A stretch of 64,000 bases of DNA, taken from positions 31,675-95,674 of the forward strand of contig JARSSM010000017.1 of NCBI GenBank assembly GCA_029624735.1, written 5' to 3'. Of the stretch, positions 1-8,374 are shown piece after piece. The translations under genes and the position numbers were made by a program. Positions within the stretch are counted from its first letter, which is position 1, and every line of letters begins with the position of its first letter. The DNA is from Defluviicoccus sp. GTDB taxonomy: Bacteria; Pseudomonadota; Alphaproteobacteria; Rhodospirillales; Defluviicoccaceae. The notes under the pieces are model-generated. The model saw nothing but the letters and a program-made list of their open reading frames with translations. It was not told the origin of the DNA and searched no databases.

Positions 1-420
1 GGGCTTGTCTTCGTCGCTCTGCTGATCGCCGCGCTGGCCGAGAATGCGCGCATCCCGGTCGACAATCCGGCAACGCACCTTGAGCTGACAATGGTGCATG
101 AAGCGATGGTGCTTGAGTATTCCGGACGGCATCTGGCGATGATCGAGGGGGCGGCGTTCGTCAAGCTCCTCCTCTACGCCTCGCTGATCGCCTGTGTGTT
201 CGCGCCATGGGGCATGGCAGCCGCCGGCGACGGCCCGCTCGCCTACCTGGCCGGCATAGCCGCCTACCTCGTTAAACTCCTGCTGGCGGCGGTCGTACTG
301 GCTGTGTTCGAAACATCGGTTGCCAAGATGCGCGTTTTCCGCCTGCCGGAATTCATTGGTACCGCGCTAATGCTGGGCCTGCTCGCAACACTCCTCCTGT
401 TTGTAACCCGGAGCCTATGA
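1..420 (+). CDS. hyfC: HyfC/HycD-like membrane subunit of a hydrogenase-4-type complex (5' end outside window)
   Basis: This is the C-terminal part of a NuoH-like (complex I ND1-type) membrane subunit; the reading frame is open from base 1, so the start lies upstream. The stretch NARIPVDNPATHLELTMVHE is the acidic cytoplasmic loop typical of HycD/HyfC/NuoH proteins, where the subunit meets the peripheral small subunit. Further hydrophobic segments follow to the stop. The stop codon overlaps the ATG of the next gene (ATGA), so the two are translationally coupled. It is the first visible gene of an operon hyfC-E-F-G-I; a HyfB-like antiporter subunit would be expected just upstream. It probably helps carry protons or sodium across the inner membrane. 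Confidence 0.88.
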   Translation, partial: GLVFVALLIAALAENARIPVDNPATHLELTMVHEAMVLEYSGRHLAMIEGAAFVKLLLYASLIACVFAPWGMAAAGDGPLAYLAGIAAYLVKLLLAAVVLAVFETSVAKMRVFRLPEFIGTALMLGLLATLLLFVTRSL

Positions 421-1082
421 TGCACGGCCTCGCCTTCGATGTTGCGCATCTTCTTTCGGGCAGTCTGGTCCTGATCAGCCTCATGCTCTTGTACCAGGAC
501 CGCCTCTACAGCCTGCTCAATATCTTTGCCTTCCATGCAGTCTTCCTGGCCTTTGCCGTCGCCTGGCAGGCTTTCATCCAGCGGGCGCCGCACCTTTACG
601 TCACGGCGGCGATCGCGCTCGCGTTCAAGGGCATCGTCATTCCGGTCGCGCTGCACCGGATGGTGCAGCGGCTCGGCATCCATCGCCAGATCGAAACCGT
701 GGTCGGCATCGGTCCGACGATGCTGTTCGGCATCGGCCTTGTTGCGCTCTCGATCATGGTCATGCTGCCGGTGACGGAACAAGCCGATGCGCTGACGCAA
801 GAGGACCTCGCGTTCGCCCTCTCGGTGGTCCTGCTTGGGCTGTTGATGATGGTCACGCGGCGCAACGCGGTCAGTCAGATCGTGGGCTTCATGTCGTTGG
901 AGAACGGACTGATCCTGGCCGCGGCCGGCGCCAAGGGCATGCCGCTGGTGGTCGAGATCAGCATTGCCTTCTCGGTGCTGATCGCGCTGATCGTCATTGG
1001 CATCTTCTTGTTCCGGATCCGTGAACGCTTCGATACGGTCGACGTTCACGTCCTCGACCGCTTCCGCGGGGAACAGCCATGA
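417..1082 (+). CDS. hyfE: HyfE-like membrane subunit of a hydrogenase-4-type complex
   Basis: This is a 221-residue protein made almost entirely of hydrophobic helices separated by short loops, with about six or seven membrane segments. It fits the HyfE family, whose C-terminal part resembles the small NuoK/MrpC subunit of complex I and Mrp antiporters; the stretch FMSLENGLILAA with its buried glutamate matches the NuoK-like motif. Two adjacent ATG codons (417 and 420) could start the protein; the first overlaps the previous stop. Its own stop overlaps the ATG of the next gene (ATGA). The family is found only in Hyf/Ehr-type complexes, which supports the operon assignment. Confidence 0.85.
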   Translation: MMHGLAFDVAHLLSGSLVLISLMLLYQDRLYSLLNIFAFHAVFLAFAVAWQAFIQRAPHLYVTAAIALAFKGIVIPVALHRMVQRLGIHRQIETVVGIGPTMLFGIGLVALSIMVMLPVTEQADALTQEDLAFALSVVLLGLLMMVTRRNAVSQIVGFMSLENGLILAAAGAKGMPLVVEISIAFSVLIALIVIGIFLFRIRERFDTVDVHVLDRFRGEQP

Positions 1083-2527
1083 TGCCCTCGGGCGAGAGCG
1101 CAATGGCGGCGGTGCTGATCATTCCCGCGGTTGCCACGCTGCTTCTCGCCGTCATTTCATCGTACCAGGCCGGTTCCACAATCAATGTCGTTGCCACTGC
1201 GCTTACGCTTTGCGCTTCATCCCTGCTCGTGGTCGTGCGGCCTGCGCCCTCGCTCTATCTGCACGTGGACGACTTCAACATCTTTCTCGTCGTCCTCAAC
1301 ACCTTTGTAGCGTTCACAACCAGCGTATTCAGCGCCTCTTACATCGCGCACGAGCTGTCGAGTCGGCGCCTGACGCCTGGATACCTTCGCTTCTACCACG
1401 CCATGTACCAGGTCCTGATGCTGGCGATGAACGTGGCGCTCTTGGCCAACAACATCGGGTTGATGTGGGTGGCGATCGAGCTCGCAACGCTGACGACCGT
1501 GCTCATGGTCGGCATCTACCGCACGCCGGCGGCGCTGGAGGCGGCCTGGAAGTACTTCATCCTCGGCAGCGTTGGCATCGCGCTCGCCCTGTTCGGAACC
1601 ATCCTGATCTATCTGGCGGCGCGGCCAACGATGGGCCAGGGGATGGAGTCGATGGCGTGGACGCTGCTCGTCTCCCACGCCGCCGCCTTCGATCCGGCGC
1701 TCCTCAATCTCGCCTTCGTGTTTCTCCTGCTCGGCTACGGCACCAAGGTCGGCTTGGCGCCGCTGCATGCCTGGCTGCCGGATGCGCATGCGGAAGGCCC
1801 GACGCCGATCTCGGCGGTCCTGTCCGGCCTCCTGCTCAACGTCGCCCTTTACGTGCTGTTGCGCTTCAAGATCCTGCTCACCGCCAATGCGGCGGCATTG
1901 GCGCCAGGCGCGCTAATGATCGGCATGGGACTCGTGTCGTTGATCTTTGCGGCGCTGATGCTCTACCGCCGCCGCGACATCAAGCGCATGTTCGCCTACT
2001 CCTCGATCGAGCACATGGGCATCATCACGTTTGCCTTCGGCATGGGCGGGCCGCTCGCCAGTTTTGCCGGCCTGTTCCATATGACGATGCACAGCCTCAC
2101 CAAGTCGGCGATCTTCTTCGCGGTCGGGCACGTGAGCCAGGCCAAGGGCACGCAGAAGATTGCCGAAATCCGCGGCCTGACCGAAAGCCATCCGGTGCTC
2201 GGCTGGGGGCTGGTGCTGGGCGTCATCGCGATTGCCGGCATGCCGCCGTTCGGCATCTTCATGAGCGAGTTCCTGATCATCTCTTCGACCTTTGCCCGTG
2301 AGCCGCTGCTCGCAATCCCGCTTGTGCTGGGCCTCCTGATCGGCATCGGCGCTCTCGTGCTGCGGATGCAGGGCCTCGCATTCGGTCCGGCCTCCCAACC
2401 CAACACACCGGTGGAGGCGTCGTACGTGCCGCTATTCGCGCATCTGGCGCTCGTGTTCGCCGCCGGGGTGTTTCTCCCTGATGCCCTGGTATCCTGGTTC
2501 CGTACCGTCGCGACGATGATCGGCTGA
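1079..2527 (+). CDS. hyfF: HyfF-like antiporter-type membrane subunit (ND5/ND4 family)
   Basis: This 482-residue protein of the proton-translocating NADH dehydrogenase/MrpA-MrpD family has about 14 predicted membrane helices. Visible family signatures are the glutamate in helix 5 (MWVAIELATLTTVLMVG), the lysine-containing GYGTKVGLAPLHAWLPDAHAEGPTPIS segment (quoted here only to locate it, residues about 220–245), and RRRDIKRMFAYSSIEHMG. These charged residues form the proton path in the family, so ion pumping is likely retained. It overlaps hyfE by 4 bases and is followed by the large-subunit gene 2 bases after its stop. In a Hyf/Ehr complex it would sit in the membrane arm next to HyfE and a HyfB-like subunit. 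Confidence 0.88.
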   Translation: MMPSGESAMAAVLIIPAVATLLLAVISSYQAGSTINVVATALTLCASSLLVVVRPAPSLYLHVDDFNIFLVVLNTFVAFTTSVFSASYIAHELSSRRLTPGYLRFYHAMYQVLMLAMNVALLANNIGLMWVAIELATLTTVLMVGIYRTPAALEAAWKYFILGSVGIALALFGTILIYLAARPTMGQGMESMAWTLLVSHAAAFDPALLNLAFVFLLLGYGTKVGLAPLHAWLPDAHAEGPTPISAVLSGLLLNVALYVLLRFKILLTANAAALAPGALMIGMGLVSLIFAALMLYRRRDIKRMFAYSSIEHMGIITFAFGMGGPLASFAGLFHMTMHSLTKSAIFFAVGHVSQAKGTQKIAEIRGLTESHPVLGWGLVLGVIAIAGMPPFGIFMSEFLIISSTFAREPLLAIPLVLGLLIGIGALVLRMQGLAFGPASQPNTPVEASYVPLFAHLALVFAAGVFLPDALVSWFRTVATMIG

Positions 2528-2529
2528 CC

Positions 2530-4068
2530 ATGTCTCCGATGGAAATGACAGCGTTCGACGCGATCACGAACGGGCGCACAGCCGACCCGGACCATCGGCC
2601 TTGGCCACGGTTCAGCGTCGATGAAGGGACATGGGCAAAGACCGCGGATGCATTGCGCGACGGTGAGTGCTGCCTCCTCGGCTACTGGGGCGAACGGGAG
2701 CGCGTCAATCTGGCGCTGGGGACGCCGAACTTAAGCGCGATCTGTGTCCTCAGCCTTGAGAACGTCGATCGGGTCTTCCCGTCGCTCGCGGCTGCCTTCC
2801 CGCCCGCGGCGCGGCTTGAGCGCACGATCCGGGAGATGAACGGCCTGCTTGCCGCAGGTGCCGCCGACAGCCGGCCGTGGCTCAATCATGGCCGGTGGCC
2901 GCAAGTGCCAGAGGCGTCGGCACCTTCGGCGCTCGATCCACATGATAAGTACACCTTCCTCCCCGTCGAGGGCGAGAGCCTGCACCAGATCCCGGTCGGC
3001 CCCGTCCACGCCGGCATCATCGAACCCGGCCACTTCCGCTTTACCGCCAACGGTGAGACCGTGGTCCGCCTGGAGGAGCGGCTGGGCTACGTGCACAAGG
3101 GCATCGAAGGCCTTATGGCCGGCGCACCGCTCGCCAAGGCGGCCCAGCTCGCGGGCCGCGTTTCGGGAGACAGCACAGTCGCCTACGCGCTCGCGTTTGC
3201 GCGTGCGGTCGAGGCGGCGACGGAAACGGTGGTGCCGGAACGCGCGCACTGGCTGCGCGCACTGATGGCGGAACTGGAACGCATCGCCAACCACTTAGGC
3301 GACATCGGCGCCATCTGCAACGACGCCGCTTTCGCGATCATGCTCGCCCATTGCGGCATCCTGCGCGAGCAGGTTCTGCGCGCGACGGCAACGACCTTCG
3401 GCCATCGGTTGATGATGGACCGGATCATCCCCGGCGGTGTCGCCTGCGATCTCAATGGCGACGGCAGAGCCGCGATCGAGGCCCTCGTCGCCCGGATCCG
3501 GCGCAAGTTCCCCGAACTGGTCGAGCTCTACGACAACACGACCTCGCTGCAAGACCGAACCGTCGCGACCGGCATCCTGCGCCCGGCACTTGCCCAGCGC
3601 TTCGCCTGCGGCGGCGTCATCGGCCGCGCCTCAGGCCGCACGGTCGATGCGCGCCGCCATCCGGGCTACCCGCCCTATGACCAGCTTGCCTTCGACGTGC
3701 CGTCGCTCATCGAAGGCGACGTCAACGCCCGGGTCTGGATCCGCATTCGCGAGGTGGAGCAAAGCTTGGCGCTGATCGAGCAGATTCTCAGCCGGCTGCC
3801 GGAGGGCGCCATCGCCACCGATATTCGCGCCCGCGCCGAGGCCGGAGCCGCGCACACAGAGGGCTTGAGCCTCGTCGAGGGCTTCCGCGGCGATATCCTG
3901 GTGTGGGTGCGGCTGCGCGCCGACGGCACCGTCGACCGCTGTCATCCGCGCGATCCGTCCTGGTTCCAGTGGCCGCTGTTGGAGGCGGCGATCGAAGGCA
4001 ACATCGTTGCCGACTTCCCGCTCTGCAACAAATCCTTCAACTGCTCGTACTCGGGCCACGATCTGTAG
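2530..4068 (+). CDS. HyfG/HycE-like large subunit lacking the nickel-binding cysteines (Ehr type)
   Basis: This 512-residue protein has a short NuoC-like N-terminal domain (about 1–115) followed by a NuoD/[NiFe]-hydrogenase large-subunit domain starting near residue 145 (GPVHAGIIEPGHFRF). True group-4 hydrogenases carry an N-terminal CxxC (ERxCGIC) and a C-terminal CxxC that bind the NiFe centre. Here the N-terminal motif reads GRVSGDSTVAYALAF, with serines at 212 and 215, and the C-terminus reads NKSFNCSYSGHDL with no CxxC; the one cysteine (505) is shifted by a residue. All four ligands are therefore missing, while the surrounding fold residues are well kept. The protein belongs with the energy-converting hydrogenase-related (Ehr) subunits, which cannot bind NiFe; the substrate is unknown. 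A ready-made label of 'hydrogenase 4 subunit' would be misleading. Confidence 0.85.
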   Translation: MSPMEMTAFDAITNGRTADPDHRPWPRFSVDEGTWAKTADALRDGECCLLGYWGERERVNLALGTPNLSAICVLSLENVDRVFPSLAAAFPPAARLERTIREMNGLLAAGAADSRPWLNHGRWPQVPEASAPSALDPHDKYTFLPVEGESLHQIPVGPVHAGIIEPGHFRFTANGETVVRLEERLGYVHKGIEGLMAGAPLAKAAQLAGRVSGDSTVAYALAFARAVEAATETVVPERAHWLRALMAELERIANHLGDIGAICNDAAFAIMLAHCGILREQVLRATATTFGHRLMMDRIIPGGVACDLNGDGRAAIEALVARIRRKFPELVELYDNTTSLQDRTVATGILRPALAQRFACGGVIGRASGRTVDARRHPGYPPYDQLAFDVPSLIEGDVNARVWIRIREVEQSLALIEQILSRLPEGAIATDIRARAEAGAAHTEGLSLVEGFRGDILVWVRLRADGTVDRCHPRDPSWFQWPLLEAAIEGNIVADFPLCNKSFNCSYSGHDL

Positions 4069-4072
4069 CGAC

Positions 4073-4597
4073 ATGCGCAAGACCCTGTTTCGCAGCATTA
4101 TCCAAGCCCCCGTGACGGAGGCACCACCGCCGGCCGACGCGGCGGCGCTGGCCGAACTGGCGGCGTCCGTCGATGCCGCAGCGCTGCGCCGGCTCGGCCG
4201 CAGCCTCGCCATCCGCGAGGTCGATGCCGGCTCGTGCAACGGCTGCGAGCTTGAGATCCATGCACTCAACAATGCTTTTTACGACCTGGAGCGGTTCGGC
4301 ATCCGCTTCGTCGCCTCGCCGCGCCATGCCGACGTGCTGCTCGTCACCGGGCCGGTGACGTGGAACATGCGCGAGGGGCTGGAGCGGACCTATGCCGCCA
4401 CGCCGGCGCCGAAATGGGTGGTCGCGGTCGGCGACTGCGGATTCGACGGCGGCATCTTCGCCGGCAGCTATGCCGTCGCTGGCGGCGTGTCGGCTGTCGT
4501 GCCGGTCGATCTCCACATCCGCGGCTGTCCGCCGACGCCGACCCAGCTCTTGCGCGGCCTTCTGGCGCTGCTCAACGCCGCCGGCCAGGACCGCTAG
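4073..4597 (+). CDS. hyfI: HyfI/NuoB-like [4Fe-4S] small subunit
   Basis: This is a 174-residue NuoB-like subunit. Four conserved cysteines are present: C55 and C58 in SCNGCE, C122 in GDCGFDGG and C152 in RGCPPTP, the pattern that binds the proximal (N2-type) cluster in hydrogenases and complex I. So the electron-transfer cluster is kept although the partner large subunit has lost its nickel site. The ATG at 4073 lies 4 bases after the large-subunit stop. The first ~45 residues are alanine/proline rich and look like a flexible extension. The TAG stop is also the first bases of a palindromic repeat that follows directly. No ferredoxin-type subunit (HyfH) is seen downstream. Confidence 0.87.
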   Translation: MRKTLFRSIIQAPVTEAPPPADAAALAELAASVDAAALRRLGRSLAIREVDAGSCNGCELEIHALNNAFYDLERFGIRFVASPRHADVLLVTGPVTWNMREGLERTYAATPAPKWVVAVGDCGFDGGIFAGSYAVAGGVSAVVPVDLHIRGCPPTPTQLLRGLLALLNAAGQDR

Positions 4598-4711
4598 TGC
4601 AGCGACCCAATCGGGCGATTAACGCCCGAGCAAGGTTGTCGCTGCACAACATAATGAATCGCGTGCACTTTCGGCACAAACAGGATCTACGCCCTATTTG
4701 TGCCAGTGCAC
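4597..4711 (-). repeat. Complete copy of a 115-bp palindromic MITE-like repeat
   Basis: This copy is inverted relative to the array at 63684–64000. It consists of two hairpins: 4597–4647 (GTGCAGCGAC ... GTCGCTGCAC, with an inner CGGGCG/CGCCCG stem) and 4663–4711 (GTGCACT ... AGTGCAC, inner CACAAACAG/CTATTTGTG), joined by a 15-base linker. The element is bracketed by CTAG on both sides (4594–4597 and 4711–4714), as expected for a 4-bp target duplication or an extended terminal inverted repeat. The left CTAG contains the stop codon of the small-subunit gene. No coding capacity is seen. It may also act as a transcription terminator for the hyf operon. Confidence 0.85.
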
Positions 4712-4752
4712 TAGGCGCCGCGCGCAACCAAGCAGGCAACGAGTGTCTCTTT

Positions 4753-4950
4753 GAGACTGACTCAAGATGAGTCTTTTAGACTCAATATATTATAACGCAT
4801 TGTCATGGCCGGCGCAGGCCGGCCATCCGCGTCTCCTCGCAGGCGCCGCGACGGGATGCGAGCCGTGGATGCGCGGAACAAGTCCGCGCAGGACGAAGCA
4901 GAGGCAAGCAACACTGATCTTGAGAGCACCGTTTTCGGTCATGCGCTTTG
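4753..4950 (+). repeat. Dispersed intergenic repeat, family 2, copy 1
   Basis: This stretch aligns with 61049–61269 in the same orientation. The best-conserved core is CAATATATTAT-ACGCAT-GTCATGGCCGGCGCAGG (about 4781–4817), followed by an inverted repeat (GGCCGGC/GCCGGCC) and the palindrome GCGCGGAACAAGTCCGCGC around 4869–4887. Identity falls off toward both ends, so the outer limits are approximate. A small inverted repeat GACTCAAGATGAGTC precedes the core. It has no convincing ORF. It looks like a REP/MITE-type intergenic element of the host genome. It lies between the first palindromic repeat and tRNA-Ala. Confidence 0.7.
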
Positions 4951-5002
4951 GGGGAGCGCCGCCGTCGCGGCATGCATACTTGCGCCAACCGTGACACGCC
5001 TT

Positions 5003-5078
<76 letters not shown>

Positions 5079-5236
5079 GGAAAAAAAGGCATAGCCCCGC
5101 GGCGCCAAGCGTTTACGCCAGCGCCCCGAAGCCTCAAGGTCGTCGACAGCTTAATGAACCCGCCCCCGCCAGGGCAACAGAATTCTCCTCAGCCGCGCAA
5201 ATGGCGCATTGGCCCGCTCGCGGCCGCTCCTCCCGC

Positions 5237-5650
5237 TTAGGGCTTCTCCTCAATGTCGTCGTCAACGTGCTCCATCACCTCGCCGATGTCGTCATCATCC
5301 TCGCCCAGGTCCGAGGTGTCCTCGATCAGCGCTTCGTCTTCGTTGGTGATCTCTTCGAGCTCGCCTTCGCCTTCCGCCGCCTCATCGAGGGAATCGGCAT
5401 CGGCGGCCTCATCTTCGACCAGGTCCTCCTCGTGCGCACCAGCAACCACGGCCAGCTTGTCCTTGCCCCGGCCTGCGCCGACGGTCGTCTCGTCACGAGA
5501 AACGCTGCTACCGCGCCTCACCCGCGGCTGCCGCTCCGGGTCGAACACCTTGCTGCAGCTCGGGCAGATGATCGGATCGCGCCGCAGATCATAGAACTTA
5601 GCACCGCACTCGAAGCAGGTTCGTTTCGTACCCCATTCCGGCTTCGCCAC
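5237..5650 (-). CDS. TIGR02300 (FYDLN acid) family protein
   Basis: This is a small protein of 137 residues if it begins at the GTG at 5650, which has a GGAGGG Shine-Dalgarno sequence 7 bases upstream; an ATG five codons earlier has no such site. The N-terminus carries a zinc-ribbon-like pattern, CFECG...FYDL...CPSC, which defines the family. The C-terminal half (from about residue 70) is extremely acidic, with runs of Asp and Glu, and probably disordered. The function of the family is unknown; a metal-binding N-terminus and a nucleic-acid-mimicking acidic tail are inferences only. It is divergent from aroA and next to tRNA-Ala, the usual neighbourhood in alphaproteobacteria. Confidence 0.88.
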   Translation of the reverse strand: MAKPEWGTKRTCFECGAKFYDLRRDPIICPSCSKVFDPERQPRVRRGSSVSRDETTVGAGRGKDKLAVVAGAHEEDLVEDEAADADSLDEAAEGEGELEEITNEDEALIEDTSDLGEDDDDIGEVMEHVDDDIEEKP

Positions 5651-5785
5651 TCGCCAACCCTCCATGTCGTTCCGTCCGTGCCGCGTTCTGCCCTTGCCAG
5701 ATTTGCGGGCGAGGAGTCAAAAGCTATTGTCGGCGTTCGGCTGGAGCGGGCGCCGCACGGTCGTGGCGAAGGGTTTGAACGAGCA

Positions 5786-7123
5786 ATGACGGCGATTCTA
5801 TCCCGCCCCGTCCGCCGTCTGGCGGGCACCGCGCGTGTCCCCGGCGATAAGTCGATCTCGCACCGGGCGCTGATGCTGGGCGGCCTCGCAGTCGGCGAGA
5901 CCCGGATCAGCGGTCTCTTGGAAGCAGACGACGTCCTGGCGACGGCGGCAGCGATGCGGCAGTTCGGCGTCAGCGTCACCCGTACCGCCGACGGCTGGTG
6001 CGTCATCGGCCGCGGTGTCGGCGGCCTCATTGAGCCCTCGCGCGTGCTCGACATGGGTAATGCCGGCACCGGGACCCGGCTCTTGATGGGCATCGCCGCG
6101 GCGCACCCGTTCCTCACGTTTTTTGCCGGCGATGAATCGTTGCAGGCACGGCCGATGGGACGCGTGATCGCCCCGCTGGTGGCCATGGGCGCCACCATTC
6201 ACGCCCGTTCCGGCGGCCGGCTGCCACTCTGCGTGCATGGCACTGCTGGCCTCCTGCCGATCGAGTACCGGCTGCCGGTCGCCTCGGCCCAGGTCAAGTC
6301 GGCGATCCTGCTGGCTGGCCTGCATGCGCCCGGGGCGACAACGGTAATCGAACCGGCGCCAAGCCGAGACCACACCGAACGGCTGCTCGCAGGCTTCGGC
6401 GCGACTGTCGAGGTGACGGCCATGGCTGACGGCCGCCGCCGCATCACGCTCGAAGGACAGCCCGAACTCGTGGGCCGCGCCGTTGTCGTTCCGGCCGATC
6501 CATCATCGGCCGCGTTTCCACTGGTCGCGGCACTGGTCGTGCCGGACTCGCGCATCGTCTTGCCCGGCATCGGCATCAACCCGCTGCGTGTCGGCCTGAT
6601 CGAGACGCTGGTGGCGATGGGCGGACGAATCGTGATCGAGAACCGGCGCGTTGAGAGCGGCGAGCCGGTTGCCGATCTGGTCGTCGAGACCTCGCCCCTC
6701 AACGCGATCGAGGTGCCGGCGGCGCGGGTGCCGGCGATGATCGATGAATTCCCGATCCTGGCGGCGGCTGCCGCATGCGCCCACGGCACGACGCGCATGC
6801 AGGGCCTGGCCGAACTCCGGGTCAAAGAGAGCGACCGCCTCGATGCCATCGTGCGCGGGCTTGGCGCCGCTGGCGTCGGCGTGCGTGCTGGCTCCGATTG
6901 GCTCGAAATCGAGGGCTGTGGTGGACCCCCGCCCGGCGGCGGAGAGGTCGAGGTCCACTTCGATCATCGCATCGCGATGGCGTTTCTCGTCCTCGGCATG
7001 GCCTGCCGGCAACCGCTCACGATCGACGACGACCGGGCGATCGCTACCAGCTTCCCCAGCTTTATCAGCCTGATGACCGGCCTCGGCGCCCAGCTGGAGG
7101 CGGTCGGCACGGCCGCCTGTTGA
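5786..7123 (+). CDS. aroA: 3-phosphoshikimate 1-carboxyvinyltransferase (EPSP synthase)
   Basis: This enzyme transfers enolpyruvate from PEP to shikimate-3-phosphate, the sixth step of the shikimate pathway, in the cytoplasm. The 445-residue length is usual. The start MTAILSRPVRRLAGTARVPG leads into the substrate-binding DKSISHRALM (Lys22); NAGTGTRLLMG (glycine-rich PEP loop), AQVKSAILLAGL, and RVKESDRLDAI are all present. The frame is open upstream to 5201, but the family N-terminus and the alignment to DKS fix the ATG at 5786. The loop NAGTGTR (rather than NAGTAMR) is the class II type seen in many alphaproteobacteria. In most relatives cmk follows directly; here it is about 26 kb away on the other strand. 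Confidence 0.96.
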   Translation: MTAILSRPVRRLAGTARVPGDKSISHRALMLGGLAVGETRISGLLEADDVLATAAAMRQFGVSVTRTADGWCVIGRGVGGLIEPSRVLDMGNAGTGTRLLMGIAAAHPFLTFFAGDESLQARPMGRVIAPLVAMGATIHARSGGRLPLCVHGTAGLLPIEYRLPVASAQVKSAILLAGLHAPGATTVIEPAPSRDHTERLLAGFGATVEVTAMADGRRRITLEGQPELVGRAVVVPADPSSAAFPLVAALVVPDSRIVLPGIGINPLRVGLIETLVAMGGRIVIENRRVESGEPVADLVVETSPLNAIEVPAARVPAMIDEFPILAAAAACAHGTTRMQGLAELRVKESDRLDAIVRGLGAAGVGVRAGSDWLEIEGCGGPPPGGGEVEVHFDHRIAMAFLVLGMACRQPLTIDDDRAIATSFPSFISLMTGLGAQLEAVGTAAC

Positions 7124-7242
7124 GAGGCTCGTTGCAACATCGTTAGCATTCCCGCGCCATAATTCGCGCGCAAAAGCGAGGGACGCCCGTACAGCGTCAC
7201 GCGGGTGCCGACCGCTTGTACACTGGACAAGGATGCCCGCTC

Positions 7243-8271
7243 GTGGCCGAGAGTGTGCCCAACGTGCTGGCCGTTTCGCTTCGCAAAGAAGCGCGACTGC
7301 TCGATTCCCTGCTCGCCGCGGCCGGGTTCGCCGTTGCGCTCGCGCTGGGCGCAATAGCCGCCTGCCGCCTCCTCGGCGTCAACCGCTGGCCGATCGAGCT
7401 CAGCTACCATTTCATTCCCTACTTCGCGGCGGCCGCGTTGGCGCAAGCAGCGGTCTGTGGCCTGCGCCGGCACTTCCTGCCGGCCGTGCTGTGCGCCGCG
7501 GTTGGGACACACTTCGCCTTCGTCACCCTCGACCCGCTCGACCCGCCCTGCCAAGCCGTGCCCCGCCTGGGCGATACCGGCACCGCCACCGCCGCGACCG
7601 GCACCCACGGTTCCGCCATCAGCCTCATCACCTACAACGTTCACTTCAGCCTCAAGCCAAGTGCCTGGACCCGCAAATGGCTCGATGCACGTCCTGCCGA
7701 CATCATTGCGCTGCAGGAAGTCTCGCGCCCGCTTGGAGAGGAACTGCGTAAGCCGACCGCGGCCTATCCCTACCGTGTTGTCCTCGACAGCGGCGGCGAT
7801 GGCATCGCTGGTGTTGCCTTGCTCTCGAGCGTCCCCATCCTCGAGCATCGGCAGTTCCGCCCGGCCGACGATGCCTGGCCCACCATCATTGCCCGGCTGG
7901 CCTACGGCAACGGGCGCGAGGGCTGGATCGTCGTCCTGCATGCGCGCAATCCGATCACGCCCTTCGGCAACGCGCTGCGCAGCGTGCTGTTCGAGACGCT
8001 GGCCGGCCCGGTCGCCGGACTTAACGGCTCGGTCGTCGTCGTCGGTGACTTCAACGCCACCCCGTATACGCCGGCACTCCGCACCTTCGTCCACTCGGCC
8101 GGACTGACCAGCGCGTGCCGATTCCAGGGCAGCTATCCCGCTCGGGCTCGCGGGCTGGGGCTGCCGATCGACCATGTCCTCGTCCGCAACGCCCGCATAA
8201 CCGGCCTCGGCACCGGCCGCTGGTTCGGCTCCGATCACCGGGCGCTCAGGGCCGAGTTGGTCCTGCAGTAG
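7243..8271 (+). CDS. Membrane-anchored endonuclease/exonuclease/phosphatase (EEP) family protein
   Basis: The protein has about 342 residues if it starts at the GTG at 7243, which has AAGGA 9 bases upstream; a TTG at 7216 would add nine residues. Residues ~20–105 contain three hydrophobic segments, so the catalytic domain is probably held at the membrane. From about residue 130 an EEP fold is visible: SLITYNVHF, DIIALQEVS (metal-binding Glu), GDFNATPYTP (catalytic Asp/Asn), PIDHVLV and GSDHRALRAEL (catalytic His). The fold covers nucleases, sphingomyelinases and inositol phosphatases; the substrate cannot be told. No operon partner; the downstream chvI has its own 165-bp leader region. Confidence 0.82.
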   Translation: MAESVPNVLAVSLRKEARLLDSLLAAAGFAVALALGAIAACRLLGVNRWPIELSYHFIPYFAAAALAQAAVCGLRRHFLPAVLCAAVGTHFAFVTLDPLDPPCQAVPRLGDTGTATAATGTHGSAISLITYNVHFSLKPSAWTRKWLDARPADIIALQEVSRPLGEELRKPTAAYPYRVVLDSGGDGIAGVALLSSVPILEHRQFRPADDAWPTIIARLAYGNGREGWIVVLHARNPITPFGNALRSVLFETLAGPVAGLNGSVVVVGDFNATPYTPALRTFVHSAGLTSACRFQGSYPARARGLGLPIDHVLVRNARITGLGTGRWFGSDHRALRAELVLQ

Positions 8272-8374
8272 GCAATCGGACACCGGCCAGGGCGGGGTGC
8301 CCCACGCCGGTCAAGTGACATTAGGTTCCAAACCATTATCCTGCCATTATAGTAACGATAAGGAGGCTGCTGGG

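Noticed and set aside
5201..5785. N-terminal extension of AroA from an upstream start
   Set aside because: The added 195 residues are antisense to the FYDLN gene and unlike any EPSP synthase; the ATG at 5786 fits the family.
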